From: Bradyrhizobium manausense
Lineage (GTDB): Bacteria > Pseudomonadota > Alphaproteobacteria > Rhizobiales > Xanthobacteraceae
Length of the DNA stretch: 64,000 bases
Reading direction: 5' to 3'
NCBI RefSeq assembly: GCF_018131105.1
Contig: NZ_JAFCJI010000001.1
Location: forward strand, 3,632,001 to 3,696,000
Shown here: positions 36,601 through 45,788 of the stretch, piece by piece
How positions within the stretch are numbered: position 1 is the stretch's first letter
Layout: every line of letters begins with the position of its first letter
Notes under the pieces: model-generated
What the model saw: the letters and a program-made list of their open reading frames with translations, nothing else
The model's database searches: none
Told to the model about the DNA's origin: nothing
Program-made: the position numbers and the translations under genes

Positions 36601-36774
36601 GGTTTGCGCCGAGGCGCCGGGATATTGCGTGGTGACGACGACGGTCGGCGGCACCACTTGCGGATATTCGGAGATCGGCAGCGTCGAATAAGCGAGTGCA
36701 CCGACGATCAGGAGCACGATCGACAGCACCATCGCCAGAATGGGCTGGTTGATGGAGAGACGGCCAAGATTCAT
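33610..36774 (-). CDS. RND efflux pump inner-membrane transporter (AcrB/MexB-type)
   Basis: A 1054-residue HAE1 transporter, normal length. It opens LGRLSINQPILAMVLSIVLLIVGALAY. Proton-relay residues are visible in AVGIVVDDAIVVVENVERHLE. Two large periplasmic loops (about residues 40-340 and 560-870) and 12 membrane helices follow the standard plan. It is the trimeric pump of a tripartite drug or metabolite exporter. Its ATG overlaps the stop of the adaptor gene by 4 bases. No outer-membrane channel gene is adjacent, so a TolC-like protein from elsewhere is needed. Confidence 0.94.
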   Translation of the reverse strand: MNLGRLSINQPILAMVLSIVLLIVGALAYSTLPISEYPQVVPPTVVVTTQYPGASAQTVSDTVAAPIEQQINGVEDMLYLYSQATSNGQLTITVTFKLGTDLDKAQVLVQNRVAIAQPQLPDEVQRNGVVTRKNSPDILMVVFMLSPDDTFDQLYISNYALLQVRDQLLRIDGVGDIQIFGARDYSMRLWLDPDRIANLGLTSTEVLAAIRAQNVQIAGGQIAEPPIADRAFQPNLVFTGRLKDQKQFEDILIKAGSDGRTVRLRDVARIELGALAYSTNSFLLRKSAVAMLVTQRPGSNALATAKHISDTMARLKESFPKGLDYNIGYNPTEFIAQSVHELIKTIYEAMLLVVVVVLVFLQGWRPAIIPIIAIPVSLVGTFAVMAALGFSINNLTLFGLVLAVGIVVDDAIVVVENVERHLEHGLSRRDAALKTMEEVGGALVSIALVLCAVFVPTAFLGGISGQFFQQFAVTIAVATAISCFCSLTLSPALASQLLVPHAEKRPPAHWNILARGWNGFTGAFNRVFDRLAHGYAGLANFLIRHSVVMILIYVVLIGSAGWLIGTTSQGFIPAQDRGYVIVSVQLPGAASLARTTEIVREIERIALDTPGIIRVAAFAGFSGATRTQAGNAAALFPVFDEPEARIKKGLTANAITAELRKRLAAIQGAFIIVIPPPAVPGIGTGGGFAIRIQDRQGRGPELLASATDELVAAARKSPALLGPTVFSPFSASTPQLFVDIDRTKAQKLGVPIANINDTIQTYFGSTYVNDFNLFGRTYHVTAQADFPFRKEPSDLARLRTRNASGDMVMLGSVVDFRDVSGPDRVARYNLYAASELQGEPAPGTSSTTALKAIKKLADDTLPSGFTFEWTDLSYQQITGGNAGLYVFPICVLFVYLVLAAQYGSWTLPFAVILIVPMCLLAATIGVRIMGQDVNILTQIGFVVLVGLAAKNAILIVEFARDIEKEGKPRLEAVIDACRLRLRPILMTSFAFILGVLPLVISSGSGSEMRQAVGVAVFFGMIGVTLFGLLFTPIFYVVVRNLAEGRNEKKPEVAA

Positions 36775-37976
36775 GATTTGCCACCGGCCGGCGCTTGAGC
36801 GGTCTTCGGCGCGACCTTGGCGCCGACGCGGGCGCGTTGGATGCCGTTGACGATGACGCGGTCCTCCGCCGTCAGCCCTTCGCGGATCACGCGCAGTCCG
36901 TCATCGAGTGGTCCGAGCACCACGGGGCGCGCTTCCACGGTGTCATCGGACTTCACCACAAAGACGATCTTGCGCGACTGGTCGGTCGCGACTGCGGCAT
37001 CCGGAATCAAGAGCGCCTCATAGGGTGCGCTGCCAATCAGGCGGACGCGGCCGAACTGACCGGGCAGGATCGAGAGATCGGTGTTCTTGACCACGGCACG
37101 GCTGCGCAGCGTGCCCGTGGAGACATCGAGGCGGTTGTCGAGGAAGTTGATGGCGCCGTCATGCGACGGCTTGGTCTCGCCGGCGAGCGTCACCTGTACG
37201 GGATTCGCTGTGTCGCGCGAACTCGGCCGCTTACCTTCAAACCAGAGTTTGCTGTATTTGATGAAGGTCGTCTCATCCATGTCGAAATAGATGTAGATCG
37301 GGTCCATCGTCACGATCGAGGTCAGCAAGGTCGACGAGCCATTGTCGCTGCCCTGCACGAGATTGCCGGGACTGACGAGATGGCGGCCGACGCGGCCGGT
37401 GAGCGGCGCGGTGACGTGGGTGAACTCAATGTTGAGCCGGGCGGCCTTCAGCGCTCCCTCGGCCTGGGTCTCGGCGGCATGCGCGGCCTGCAGGGCCTGG
37501 CGGCGCTGGTCGACAACTTGCTCGGAGACGGCGCTGGTCTGCACCAGGTTCAGGCCGCGATCGAGCTCGCGCTTGGCAAGCTCGACTTTGGCGCGGGCGT
37601 CGGAGAGCTGGCCGTCCGCCTGCTCGGCAACGGCCTCGAACGGGCGCGGGTCGATGACGTAGAGCAGATCGCCCTGATGCACGATGGCGCCGTCCTGGAA
37701 CTCGACCGAGTTGACGAACCCACCGACGCGGGGGCGCACCTGCACCTCCTCGACCGCCTCGAAGCGGCCGGTGTACTCGTCCCAATCGGTGACGGTGCGC
37801 TTGACCGGCTGGGCAACAGTCACCGGCGGAGGCGGCGGCGCGGCCGCTTGCGACGTCGGCTGCCCACAGCCGCTGAGCGCGAATGCCGCCGCGAGAAGGC
37901 CGGCCATGACGTAGGGCCGGGGCCGAACGAAATCGTGCGTTTTGACAAATTGCTCGCTTCCGTCTGGTCCGCTCAT
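36771..37976 (-). CDS. RND efflux periplasmic adaptor (membrane fusion protein)
   Basis: A 401-residue adaptor. Residues 1-37 end in a lipobox, LSGC with C37, so it is probably a lipoprotein. Barrel-sandwich motifs are VRPRVGGFVNSVEFQDGAIVHQGDLLYVIDPRPFEA, with a helical hairpin (about 115-180) and a matching lipoyl half near THVTAPLTGRVGRH. The ATG at 37976 follows GAGG; longer upstream frames pass through non-coding repeats. It precedes the pump gene with a 4-base overlap. Confidence 0.93.
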   Translation of the reverse strand: MSGPDGSEQFVKTHDFVRPRPYVMAGLLAAAFALSGCGQPTSQAAAPPPPPVTVAQPVKRTVTDWDEYTGRFEAVEEVQVRPRVGGFVNSVEFQDGAIVHQGDLLYVIDPRPFEAVAEQADGQLSDARAKVELAKRELDRGLNLVQTSAVSEQVVDQRRQALQAAHAAETQAEGALKAARLNIEFTHVTAPLTGRVGRHLVSPGNLVQGSDNGSSTLLTSIVTMDPIYIYFDMDETTFIKYSKLWFEGKRPSSRDTANPVQVTLAGETKPSHDGAINFLDNRLDVSTGTLRSRAVVKNTDLSILPGQFGRVRLIGSAPYEALLIPDAAVATDQSRKIVFVVKSDDTVEARPVVLGPLDDGLRVIREGLTAEDRVIVNGIQRARVGAKVAPKTAQAPAGGKS

Positions 37977-38346
37977 CCCAGGTCCTCGCATGAAAGCCGC
38001 GGAATATGCAGGGTACTCGCCGACCCGCGGGCGCCACAAGATGGGTGGCGATAATGAAATCTTCAAGACTACGCCGTGCGCAATGCTCCGGAGAATGCCC
38101 TGGCCGGATGACGGGTTGACACGAAGAGAGTTCGGCGTGTGCGCCGACCTTCCTTCGCGGGTGAGGGGAGTCTCCGCGAGACTATTTCCCCCGCCCCCAT
38201 CCGACGGAGCCCCACCCCGCCCTCTCCCCGTGAACACGGGAAGAGCGAGACGAGAGCGCACCCAGCGTCTTCGCACATGACGGGCGCGGCCGGCTCGGCT
38301 AGATTACCCCTTACAAAACAAGACGAATTGTCCGGGGAGGACAGGC
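37977..38346. other. Intergenic region between divergent efflux and catabolic genes
   Basis: 370 bases without a gene. It separates the minus-strand efflux operon from the plus-strand dehydrogenase gene, so promoters for both should lie here. The middle (about 38150-38270) holds CCCCGCCCTCTCCCCG-like, purine/pyrimidine-skewed sequence of a kind often repeated in these genomes. A strong GGGGAGGA ribosome-binding site precedes the GTG at 38347. I see no clear operator. Confidence 0.5.
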
Positions 38347-39501
38347 GTGCATCAGGGACGTGTCGTTTACGGCGCGATCGAGGAGGTCGTGTTCGGCCAT
38401 CCGGCGACTGAGGCCATTGTCGCGCAGATGGACCGGTTGGGGACGCGCCGCGCCTTCCTGATGGTCTCGGGCACGCTGAACCGCGAGACAGACGAAATCG
38501 CGAAAATCGTGCGGGCGCTAGGCCCGCGCTGCGCCGGGCTGTTCGACGCCATGCCCGCGCATACGCCGCGCGAGGCGGTGATTGCGGCGACCAACGCAGC
38601 ACGCGCGGCCGGCGCCGATTTGATCGTCACCGTGGGCGGCGGCTCGATCACCGACGGCGCCAAGGCGGTGCAGCTCTGCCTTGCCAACGGCATCGACGAT
38701 ATTGGCGGCATCGAGCGCATTCGCGTGCACAAGGGCGCCGCGCCTGACATGATAGCGCCGACGGTACGTCAGATCAGCGTGCCGACCACGATCGCCGGCG
38801 GCGAGTTCTCATCGATCGCCGGCGTGACCGACCGCAGCACGCATGTGAAGCAGATGCTGCGGCATCCGCTTGCCGTGCCGCGCGCGACCATCCTCGACCC
38901 TGCTATCACCGTGCACACGCCGGAATGGCTGTTTCTGTCCACGGGCATCCGCGCCATCGACCATTGCGTTGAGGCGATCTGTTCGCGCGAGACGCACCCT
39001 TACGCCGACGCCCAATCGGTGAAGGGTCTCGCCATGCTCGCCGACGCATTGCCGCGGGTGAAGGCCGATCCTCGCGATCTCGACGCGCGCATGGATGCGC
39101 AGATCGGCACCTGGCTGTCGATGGGCGCGCTTGCGGCCGGCGTGCCGATGGGAGCGAGCCACGGCATCGGTTACGTGCTGGGTGCGGCGTTCGACGTACC
39201 GCACGGTTACACCTCCTGCATCATGCTGCCGGCGGTGATGCGCTGGAATGCGAGCGCCAATGCCGAGCGTCAGATGATCGTCGCCGCCGCCATGGGCTTC
39301 CCCGGTCACAACGCCGCCGACGTGCTCGATGCCTTCATCCGTTCGCTCGGCATGCCGCGAAGCCTCAGCGCGGTGCACGTCCCGGCGGAGCATTTCGATG
39401 CCATCGCCGAGCAGGCGATGCGCACGAACTGGATCCCGCGCAATCCGCGCAAGATCGAGAGCCCCGCGCAGGTGCGGGAAATTCTGCTGCTCGCCGCATA
39501 A
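38347..39501 (+). CDS. Iron-containing alcohol dehydrogenase family (maleylacetate-reductase-like)
   Basis: A 384-residue group III dehydrogenase-like protein starting at GTG. The NAD(P)-binding motif VGGGSITDGAKAV is present. Iron-ADH enzymes bind metal with an Asp in a GxDAxxHxxE motif and later histidines. Here the motif reads GIRAIDHCVE, with Arg in place of the Asp, while H in GASHGIG and H in VPHGYT are kept. Loss of the Asp is also seen in maleylacetate reductases, so a metal-free reductase is possible. The strong GGGGAGGA site and 17-base gap to the next gene indicate an operon with the ligase. Confidence 0.82.
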   Translation: MHQGRVVYGAIEEVVFGHPATEAIVAQMDRLGTRRAFLMVSGTLNRETDEIAKIVRALGPRCAGLFDAMPAHTPREAVIAATNAARAAGADLIVTVGGGSITDGAKAVQLCLANGIDDIGGIERIRVHKGAAPDMIAPTVRQISVPTTIAGGEFSSIAGVTDRSTHVKQMLRHPLAVPRATILDPAITVHTPEWLFLSTGIRAIDHCVEAICSRETHPYADAQSVKGLAMLADALPRVKADPRDLDARMDAQIGTWLSMGALAAGVPMGASHGIGYVLGAAFDVPHGYTSCIMLPAVMRWNASANAERQMIVAAAMGFPGHNAADVLDAFIRSLGMPRSLSAVHVPAEHFDAIAEQAMRTNWIPRNPRKIESPAQVREILLLAA

Positions 39502-39518
39502 TCCAAGCCGGAGGACTG

Positions 39519-41069
39519 ATGTACCCAGGTCAGCATGCTCGTCTACGCCCGCTGCAACCCGCCTTCATCATGGCGGCGACAGGCGAGATCGTCACCTATC
39601 GTGAACTCGATGCCCGCAGCAATCGCCTCGCGCATCTGTTTCGCAAGCACGGCCTGAAGCGGCTCGATCACTATTCGATCTTCATGGAGAACAATTCCCG
39701 CTACCTCGAAGCCTGCAGCGCGGGCGAGCGGTCCGGGCTGTATTACACCTGCATCAACTCTTTCCTGACGCCGGGCGAGCTCGCCTATCTCCTGGTCAAC
39801 AGCCAGTCGAAGATTTTGGTCACATCTCTGGCAAAGCTCGACATCGCGCGCGAGGCGATCCAGGCCTGCCCCGATATCAAGCTCTGCATCGTCGCCGACG
39901 GTCCCGGCGAAAACGATAGCATCGTTGGGTTGGCCGACGTCACCGCCGACCTGCCAAAGACACCGATCGCGGATGAATGGCTCGGTACCGCGATGCTCTA
40001 TTCATCCGGCACGACCGGGCGGCCGAAAGGCATCATTCGGCCGCTGCCGGAAGAGCCGCCGAAGCACAATCTGCCGCTGTTCGATTTCCTGAACAAGCTC
40101 TGGCACTATCGCGAGGGCATGATCTACCTGTCGCCAGCGCCGCTCTATCATTCCGCGCCACAGGCCGCCGTCAACCTCACCATCCGCCAGGGCGGCACAG
40201 TGGTGATCATGGAGACATTCGACCCCGAGCGTTACCTCCAGCTCGTGCAGCAATGGGGCATCACTCACAGCCAGCTGGTGCCGACGATGTTCTCGCGCCT
40301 GCTGAAGCTGCCGGACGACGTGCGCGGCCGCTACGATTTGTCATCCTTGGAGATCGCGATCCACGCCGCTGCGCCCTGCCCGGCGCTGGTCAAGGACGAC
40401 ATCATCAAATGGTGGGGGCCGATCATCCACGAATATTACGGCGCCACTGAAGGCCTCGGCTTTACCGCCTGCAACAGCGAGGAATGGCTCGCCCATCGCG
40501 GCACCGTCGGCAAGGTGCTGCTCGGCGACCTCCATATTCTCGACGAGAACATGCGGGCGTGCCCGACCGGCACGCCCGGTCAGGTCTGGTTCAAGACGGG
40601 ATCGCCGTTCGAATATTTCAACGATCCCGAAAAGACCAAGGAGGCGCGCTCGGCCGACGGCAGCATGAGCACGGTCGGCGACGTCGGCTATGTCGACGAG
40701 GATCGCTTCCTCTACCTCACCGACCGCGCCACCTTCATGATCATCTCCGGTGGCGTGAACATCTATCCGCAGGAATGCGAGAATTTGCTGATCACCCATC
40801 CGAAGGTCGCGGATGCCGCAGTGTTCGGCGTGCCCAATGCCGATCTCGGTGAAGAGGTAAAGGCCGTGGTGCAGCCGATGCCGGGCGTGATGCCCGGCGA
40901 AGCGCTCGCCGAGGAGCTGATCGCCTTCTGCGGCGCCTCGCTGTCGCGGCAGAAGGTACCGCGCTCAGTCGATTTCGAGAAGGAATTGCCGCGGCTGCCG
41001 ACGGGGAAGCTCTACAAGCGACTGCTCAGGGATCGCTACTGGGGCAACAAGGCGTCGCGAATCGTGTGA
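39519..41069 (+). CDS. AMP-forming acyl-CoA synthetase/ligase
   Basis: A 516-residue ANL-superfamily enzyme that activates a carboxylic acid to its CoA thioester. The P-loop-like motif is YSSGTTGRPKG, the A5 motif is IIHEYYGATEGLG, A7 is GDVGYVDEDRFLYLTDR, and the terminal lysine motif is RLPTGKLYKR. It is co-directional with the upstream dehydrogenase, and acid-to-CoA activation would open the pathway of the downstream carboxylase and lyase genes. Substrate specificity is unknown. Confidence 0.9.
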   Translation: MYPGQHARLRPLQPAFIMAATGEIVTYRELDARSNRLAHLFRKHGLKRLDHYSIFMENNSRYLEACSAGERSGLYYTCINSFLTPGELAYLLVNSQSKILVTSLAKLDIAREAIQACPDIKLCIVADGPGENDSIVGLADVTADLPKTPIADEWLGTAMLYSSGTTGRPKGIIRPLPEEPPKHNLPLFDFLNKLWHYREGMIYLSPAPLYHSAPQAAVNLTIRQGGTVVIMETFDPERYLQLVQQWGITHSQLVPTMFSRLLKLPDDVRGRYDLSSLEIAIHAAAPCPALVKDDIIKWWGPIIHEYYGATEGLGFTACNSEEWLAHRGTVGKVLLGDLHILDENMRACPTGTPGQVWFKTGSPFEYFNDPEKTKEARSADGSMSTVGDVGYVDEDRFLYLTDRATFMIISGGVNIYPQECENLLITHPKVADAAVFGVPNADLGEEVKAVVQPMPGVMPGEALAEELIAFCGASLSRQKVPRSVDFEKELPRLPTGKLYKRLLRDRYWGNKASRIV

Positions 41070-41302
41070 GGAGCTCTCGCCCACACACTCGGTGTCGTCC
41101 CGGCGCAGCCTGTGGATGCAGCATCGCACAACATCAGCTCTGGAACCGTTCGCACCTGCACTCACATTGTGTCTCCTGCGGCGTCACGTCATCCAAATTG
41201 CCAAGGCGATAAAGCGCGTTGGCCGGTTGCCTCCCTCCACGCGGCTCGGCTATCGTTCGGTCAAACAGGCCGTAAACGGCCGATGTCCAGGGAGGACCGA
41301 GG

Positions 41303-42901
41303 ATGCGGAGCGTATGGGCGCTCGCCGCGACGGCGGCGCTATCTTTGCTGGCGATTTCGACCATGGCGTTTGCGGGCGAGCCCAAACAGGGGGGAATCCT
41401 GCGGATGTATCACCGCGATAGCCCCGGCAACGCCTCGATCCATGAGGGTGCGACCTATTCGCTCAACGTCCCCTTCATGCCAATCTTCAACAATCTCGTC
41501 ATCTACAAGCAGGACGAGCCGCAGAACAGTCTCAAGAACATTGTTCCGGAACTCGCCGAGAGCTGGGCCTGGACCAATGAGGGCAAGACGCTGACCTTCA
41601 AGCTGCGTCAGGGCGTAAAATGGCATGATGGCAAGCCCTTCACCTCAGCGGATGTGAAATGCACGTTCGACATGCTGATGGGCAAGTCGCAGCAGAAATT
41701 CCGGCAGAATCCGCGCAAATCCTGGTACAACGAGGTCAACGACATCACGACCAACGGTGATTTCGAGGCATCCTTCAATCTGAAGCGCCCGCAGCCGTCG
41801 CTGCTGGCGCTGCTCGCCTCGGGCTACACGCCGGTCTACCCCTGCCACGTCTCGCCCGGCGACATGCGCACGCATCCGATCGGCACCGGCCCGTTCAAGT
41901 TCGTCGAGTTCAAGGCCAATGAATCGATCAAGCTGACGCGGAACACCGACTATTGGCGCAAGGGCCGGCCCTATCTCGACGGCATCGAGTTCACCATCAT
42001 CCCGAACCGCTCGACCGCGATCCTCGCCTTCGTCGCGGGCAAGTTCGACATGACCTTCCCGACAGAGGTTTCGATTCCGCTGCTGAAGGACGTCAAGTCG
42101 CAGGATCCGAGCGCGATATGTGTCGTCGAGCCCAATAACGTTTCGACCAACATCATCGTCAACTCGACCGCTGCCCCCTTCGACAATGCGGATATCCGCA
42201 AGGCCATGGCGCTGGCGCTCGACCGCAAGGCCTTCGTCGACATCCTGTTCGAGGGCCAGGCCGATATCGGCGGCACCATGGAGCCGGCACCGGCCGGGCT
42301 CTGGGCAATGCCCAAGGACATGCTGGAAACCATTCCCGGTTACGGTCCCGACGTGAAGGCCAACCGCGAGGAGGCCAAGAAGCTGATGCAGAAGGCCGGC
42401 TACGGCCCCGACAAGCACCTCGCCGTCAAGGTCTCGACGCGCAACATCCCGGTCTATCGCGATCCCGCGGTGATCCTGATCGACCAGCTCAAGAGCATCT
42501 ATATCGACGGCGAGCTCGACGTGGTCGAGACCGCCAACTGGTTCCCGAAAGTTGCGCGCAAGGACTACATGCTCGGCCTCAACCTGACCGGCAACGCCGT
42601 CGACGATCCGGACCAGTCGTTCTACGAGAATTATTCCTGCGGCTCGGAGCGCAACTACACCAACTATTGCAACAAGGACATCGAGAAGCTCTTCGACGTG
42701 CAGTCGCAGGAGACCGACATCGCCAAGCGCAAGAAGCTGGTGTGGGAGATCGACAAGAAGCTGCAGGAGGACGTCGCCCGTCCGATCATCTTCCATGCCC
42801 GCACCGGCACGTGCTGGAAACCCTATGTCAAGGGCGTGACGGTCATGTCGAACAGCTCCTATAATGGGTACCGGTACGAAGACGTTTGGATGGACAAGTA
42901 G
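41303..42901 (+). CDS. ABC transporter substrate-binding protein (family 5, Dpp/Opp type)
   Basis: A 532-residue extracytoplasmic binding protein. The signal peptide ends at MAFAGE. The chain has YSLNVPFMPIFNNLVIYK, LAESWAWTNEGKTLTFKLRQGVKWHDGKPFTSADV and GTGPFKFVEF, standard for SBP_bac_5. GGGAGGACC is upstream. It leads a complete five-gene importer (41303-46771) with two permeases and two ATPases. Such systems carry peptides, opines, nickel, glutathione or other ligands; the catabolic neighbours favour a carbon source. Confidence 0.92.
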   Translation: MRSVWALAATAALSLLAISTMAFAGEPKQGGILRMYHRDSPGNASIHEGATYSLNVPFMPIFNNLVIYKQDEPQNSLKNIVPELAESWAWTNEGKTLTFKLRQGVKWHDGKPFTSADVKCTFDMLMGKSQQKFRQNPRKSWYNEVNDITTNGDFEASFNLKRPQPSLLALLASGYTPVYPCHVSPGDMRTHPIGTGPFKFVEFKANESIKLTRNTDYWRKGRPYLDGIEFTIIPNRSTAILAFVAGKFDMTFPTEVSIPLLKDVKSQDPSAICVVEPNNVSTNIIVNSTAAPFDNADIRKAMALALDRKAFVDILFEGQADIGGTMEPAPAGLWAMPKDMLETIPGYGPDVKANREEAKKLMQKAGYGPDKHLAVKVSTRNIPVYRDPAVILIDQLKSIYIDGELDVVETANWFPKVARKDYMLGLNLTGNAVDDPDQSFYENYSCGSERNYTNYCNKDIEKLFDVQSQETDIAKRKKLVWEIDKKLQEDVARPIIFHARTGTCWKPYVKGVTVMSNSSYNGYRYEDVWMDK

Positions 42902-42930
42902 CAGGCTGACAATTCGGCGGAGGCCGCAGG

Positions 42931-43878
42931 ATGTTTGCCTATCTGGTGCGGCGCCTGTTCCTGATGCTCGTGACCCTGTTCGGGATCTCGATCGTCATCT
43001 TCTTCCTGTTGCGCATCGTGCCCGGCAACATCGTCGACATCCTGTTCGCCGCAGCCGGCTATGTCGATCCCGCCGACAAGGCCAATCTGGAGAGGGAGCT
43101 CGGCATCGATCAGCCGCTGATCATGCAATATTGGCACTGGATCAGCGGCTTTCTGCGCGGCGATTTCGGTTACTCCTATGTCTCGGAGAAGCCGGCGCTT
43201 CAGGAGATTTTGCCGCGAATCCCGATCACCGCGCGACTCGCTGGACTCGCACTGCTGTTCTCCGCCTCGATCGGCATCCCGCTCGGCGTGATCAGCGCGG
43301 TGAAGCAAGGCACGCGGCTGGATTACGTGCTGCGTGTGGTGAGCCTGAGCGGACTGTCGCTGCCCTCCTTCTGGCTCGGCCTGCTGATCCTCACCGCGGC
43401 GGTGGCAATGTTCGGCCAGATCCCGATCTTCAATCCCAATCCGGCCACCTGGCTCGAAGCCTTTGCGACCTACGCGGTGCCGGCCGCCGCCGTGGGCTTC
43501 CGCAGCGCGGCTCTGACCATGCGCATTACGCGTTCCTCGATGCTCGAGGTGCTGCGGCAGGATTACATCCGCACCGCACGCGCCAAGGGCGCATCTGACG
43601 CTGCCGTGAACTATCACCACGCGCTGAAGAACGCGATTTTGCCCGTCATTACCGTCATTGGAATCGAGGCGGCATTCCTAATCGGCGGCTTGATCGTCAC
43701 CGAGACCGTGTTCAACATACCCGGCGTCGCGCGCTTCCTTGTCGAGGCGATCCGCTGGCGCGATTATCCGATCGTGCAGAACCTCGTGATGCTGATCGCC
43801 GTCGTGGTGGTGAGCGCGAACTTCATCGTCGACATGCTCTATGCCGTGTTCGATCCACGTATCAGGTACACGGACTAG
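42931..43878 (+). CDS. ABC transporter permease (DppB type)
   Basis: A 315-residue inner-membrane permease with six helices. It opens FAYLVRRLFLMLVTLFGISIVIFFLLRIVPGN, the classic DppB N-terminus. The EAA-loop region reads RTARAKGASDAAVNYHHALKNAILPV. It forms the heterodimeric channel with the next gene, 9 bases downstream. Ribosome-binding site GGAGG. Confidence 0.93.
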   Translation: MFAYLVRRLFLMLVTLFGISIVIFFLLRIVPGNIVDILFAAAGYVDPADKANLERELGIDQPLIMQYWHWISGFLRGDFGYSYVSEKPALQEILPRIPITARLAGLALLFSASIGIPLGVISAVKQGTRLDYVLRVVSLSGLSLPSFWLGLLILTAAVAMFGQIPIFNPNPATWLEAFATYAVPAAAVGFRSAALTMRITRSSMLEVLRQDYIRTARAKGASDAAVNYHHALKNAILPVITVIGIEAAFLIGGLIVTETVFNIPGVARFLVEAIRWRDYPIVQNLVMLIAVVVVSANFIVDMLYAVFDPRIRYTD

Positions 43879-43887
43879 GAGATCAGC

Positions 43888-44781
43888 TTGGCTGCGATCG
43901 ACTTTGACGTTGAACTGAGGCGGGCCGGCGCGCATGCCACCGGCGGTTGGCGACGCGTGCTGTTTTTGGCGCAGCGGCACGTGCTGGGAGCGGCCGGGCT
44001 CTTCATCATGACGGTGTTCGTTCTGACGGCGATCTTCGCGGATGTCATCGCGCGCTATGACCCGCTGAGCGTCGATTCCGCCCATGCGCTGATGCGTCCG
44101 AGCCTGGCGCACTGGATGGGCACGGATTCCTTCGGCCGCGATGTGTTCAGTCGCATCATCCACGGCGCGCGGATCTCGCTCGCCGTCGGGATCGGCTCGA
44201 CCGCGCTCGGCGGTACGATCGGCGTGATCGTCGGGCTGACCTCCGGCTATCTCTCCGGCTGGGTCGATCTCGTGTTCCAGCGCGTGTCCGATATTTTGCA
44301 GGCGCTGCCGCTGCTGGTGCTCGCCCTGATCATGACGGCCGCACTCGGTCCATCGCTGCCGAACGTCATCCTCGCCATTGCCATTCCATTGATCCCGACC
44401 GTGTCACGCGTCACCCGCGCCAACACGCTGGCACTGCGCGAGCAGCCTTTCGTGGAAGCGGCGAAATCGATCGGCATGAGCGAGGTGCGGATTGCGCTGC
44501 GCCACGTACTGCCGAACACGCTCGCGCCGCTGATCGTGCTTGCGACCGCCCAGCTCGGCTCGACCATTTTGACCGAGGCCTCGCTCTCGTTCCTCGGCCT
44601 CGGCATCCCCGAGCCGTACCCATCATGGGGCCGCATGTTGTCGGAATCCGCCGCCGAATATGTGCGCACCGCGCCGTGGCTGGTGATTTTCCCGGGCATC
44701 GCGATCAGCCTTGCCGTGTTCGGCGCCAATCTGTTCGGTGACGCCCTGCGCGACATCCTCGATCCCCGGCAGCGCGGCTGA
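43888..44781 (+). CDS. ABC transporter permease (DppC type)
   Basis: A 297-residue permease starting at TTG with AGGAG upstream. Features are [27 protein letters not shown] and the EAA loop [25 protein letters not shown]. It pairs with the DppB-type permease, and its stop overlaps the ATG of the first ATPase (TGATGG), so translation is coupled. Confidence 0.93.
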   Translation: MAAIDFDVELRRAGAHATGGWRRVLFLAQRHVLGAAGLFIMTVFVLTAIFADVIARYDPLSVDSAHALMRPSLAHWMGTDSFGRDVFSRIIHGARISLAVGIGSTALGGTIGVIVGLTSGYLSGWVDLVFQRVSDILQALPLLVLALIMTAALGPSLPNVILAIAIPLIPTVSRVTRANTLALREQPFVEAAKSIGMSEVRIALRHVLPNTLAPLIVLATAQLGSTILTEASLSFLGLGIPEPYPSWGRMLSESAAEYVRTAPWLVIFPGIAISLAVFGANLFGDALRDILDPRQRG

Positions 44782-45788
44782 TGGCTGATACCTCCGATCT
44801 CGTGCTCGACGTGAAGAACCTGAGGACGGTCTTCTTCACCAACTCCGGCCTGTTCAAGGCGGTCGACGACGTCTCCTTCACGGTAAGCCGCGGCGAGACG
44901 CTGGCGATCGTCGGCGAGTCCGGTTGCGGCAAGAGCGTTACCGCGCTGTCGCTGATGCGGCTGGTGCCCGATCCGCCCGGCCGTATTGTCGGCGGCTCCG
45001 TCTCGCTCGAAGGCACCGATCTCTTGGCGCTGGACGAAGCCGAGATGCGCAAGATCCGTGGCAACCGCATCTCCATGATCTTCCAGGAGCCGATGACCTC
45101 GCTCAATCCCGTCATGCGGATCGGCGACCAGATCGTCGAGGCGGTGCGGCTGCACAGAAACCTGTCGACCAAGGAAGCGCAGAATATCGCGGTCGAGATG
45201 CTGCGGCTGGTCCGCATCCCCGAGCCGGCGCGGCGCGTGAAGGAGTATCCGCACCAACTCTCCGGCGGCATGCGCCAGCGCGCGATGATCGCGATGGCGC
45301 TGGCATGCCGGCCGGCTCTGCTGATCGCGGACGAGCCGACCACAGCGCTCGACGTCACCATTCAGGCGCAGATCCTGGCGCTGGTCCTCGATCTGCAGAA
45401 GGAACTCGGCACCGGCCTCGTGCTGATCACCCATGATCTCGGCGTCGTCGCGCAGACAGCGCAGCGTGTGATCGTGATGTATGCGGGACGCAAGGTCGAG
45501 GAAGCCAGTGTCGAGGCGCTGTTCGCCGCGCCAAAGCATCCCTATACACGCGGGCTGATGGCCTCGATCCCTGCTGTGCCCGAGTCCGGCATCGCTGCCC
45601 AGGAGCGGCTGAACGAAATTCCGGGCACCGTGCCGTCGCTGGTGCGGCTGCCCAAGGGCTGCGCCTTCGCGCCGCGCTGCAAGCTCGCAGTGAAGCGCTG
45701 CGAGGCCGAATATCCGCCGCTGGTCGATTGGGGTGGCGGCCATTTCGCCGCCTGCTGGCGCGCGGCCGAAGTGGCGGAGGTCGCATGA
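44781..45788 (+). CDS. ABC transporter ATP-binding protein (DppD type)
   Basis: A 335-residue ATPase. Walker [10 protein letters not shown], signature [15 protein letters not shown], Walker [16 protein letters not shown]-loop ITHDLGVV. The C-terminal extension has [14 protein letters not shown], typical of oligopeptide ATPases that may hold an iron-sulfur cluster. It overlaps both neighbours by 1-4 bases. Confidence 0.94.
   Translation: MADTSDLVLDVKNLRTVFFTNSGLFKAVDDVSFTVSRGETLAIVGESGCGKSVTALSLMRLVPDPPGRIVGGSVSLEGTDLLALDEAEMRKIRGNRISMIFQEPMTSLNPVMRIGDQIVEAVRLHRNLSTKEAQNIAVEMLRLVRIPEPARRVKEYPHQLSGGMRQRAMIAMALACRPALLIADEPTTALDVTIQAQILALVLDLQKELGTGLVLITHDLGVVAQTAQRVIVMYAGRKVEEASVEALFAAPKHPYTRGLMASIPAVPESGIAAQERLNEIPGTVPSLVRLPKGCAFAPRCKLAVKRCEAEYPPLVDWGGGHFAACWRAAEVAEVA

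Noticed and set aside
35365..36798. 477-codon open frame antisense to the RND pump
   Set aside because: His/Asp/Arg-rich mirror of a well-supported gene; no ribosome-binding site or motif.
38150..38270. CRISPR-like or tandem repeat in the divergent gap
   Set aside because: No regular repeat-spacer spacing; the sequence is compositionally skewed but not repeated.
37977..38276. 100-residue extension of the efflux adaptor
   Set aside because: It would place the lipoprotein signal in the interior; the extra sequence is intergenic repeat-like DNA.
41128..41160. General-stress (EcfG-type) promoter GGAAC-N16/17-CGTT
   Set aside because: A GGAAC occurs before the Dpp-type operon but no CGTT lies at the right distance; the same failed at 52484.
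41093..41283. Regulatory palindrome GGCCGTAAACGGCC before the Dpp-type operon
   Set aside because: Arms of only five bases in GC-rich DNA occur by chance; no promoter elements could be aligned to it.
41645..42796. 383-codon open frame antisense to the Dpp-type binding protein
   Set aside because: Shadow of a clear solute-binding protein; no family features.
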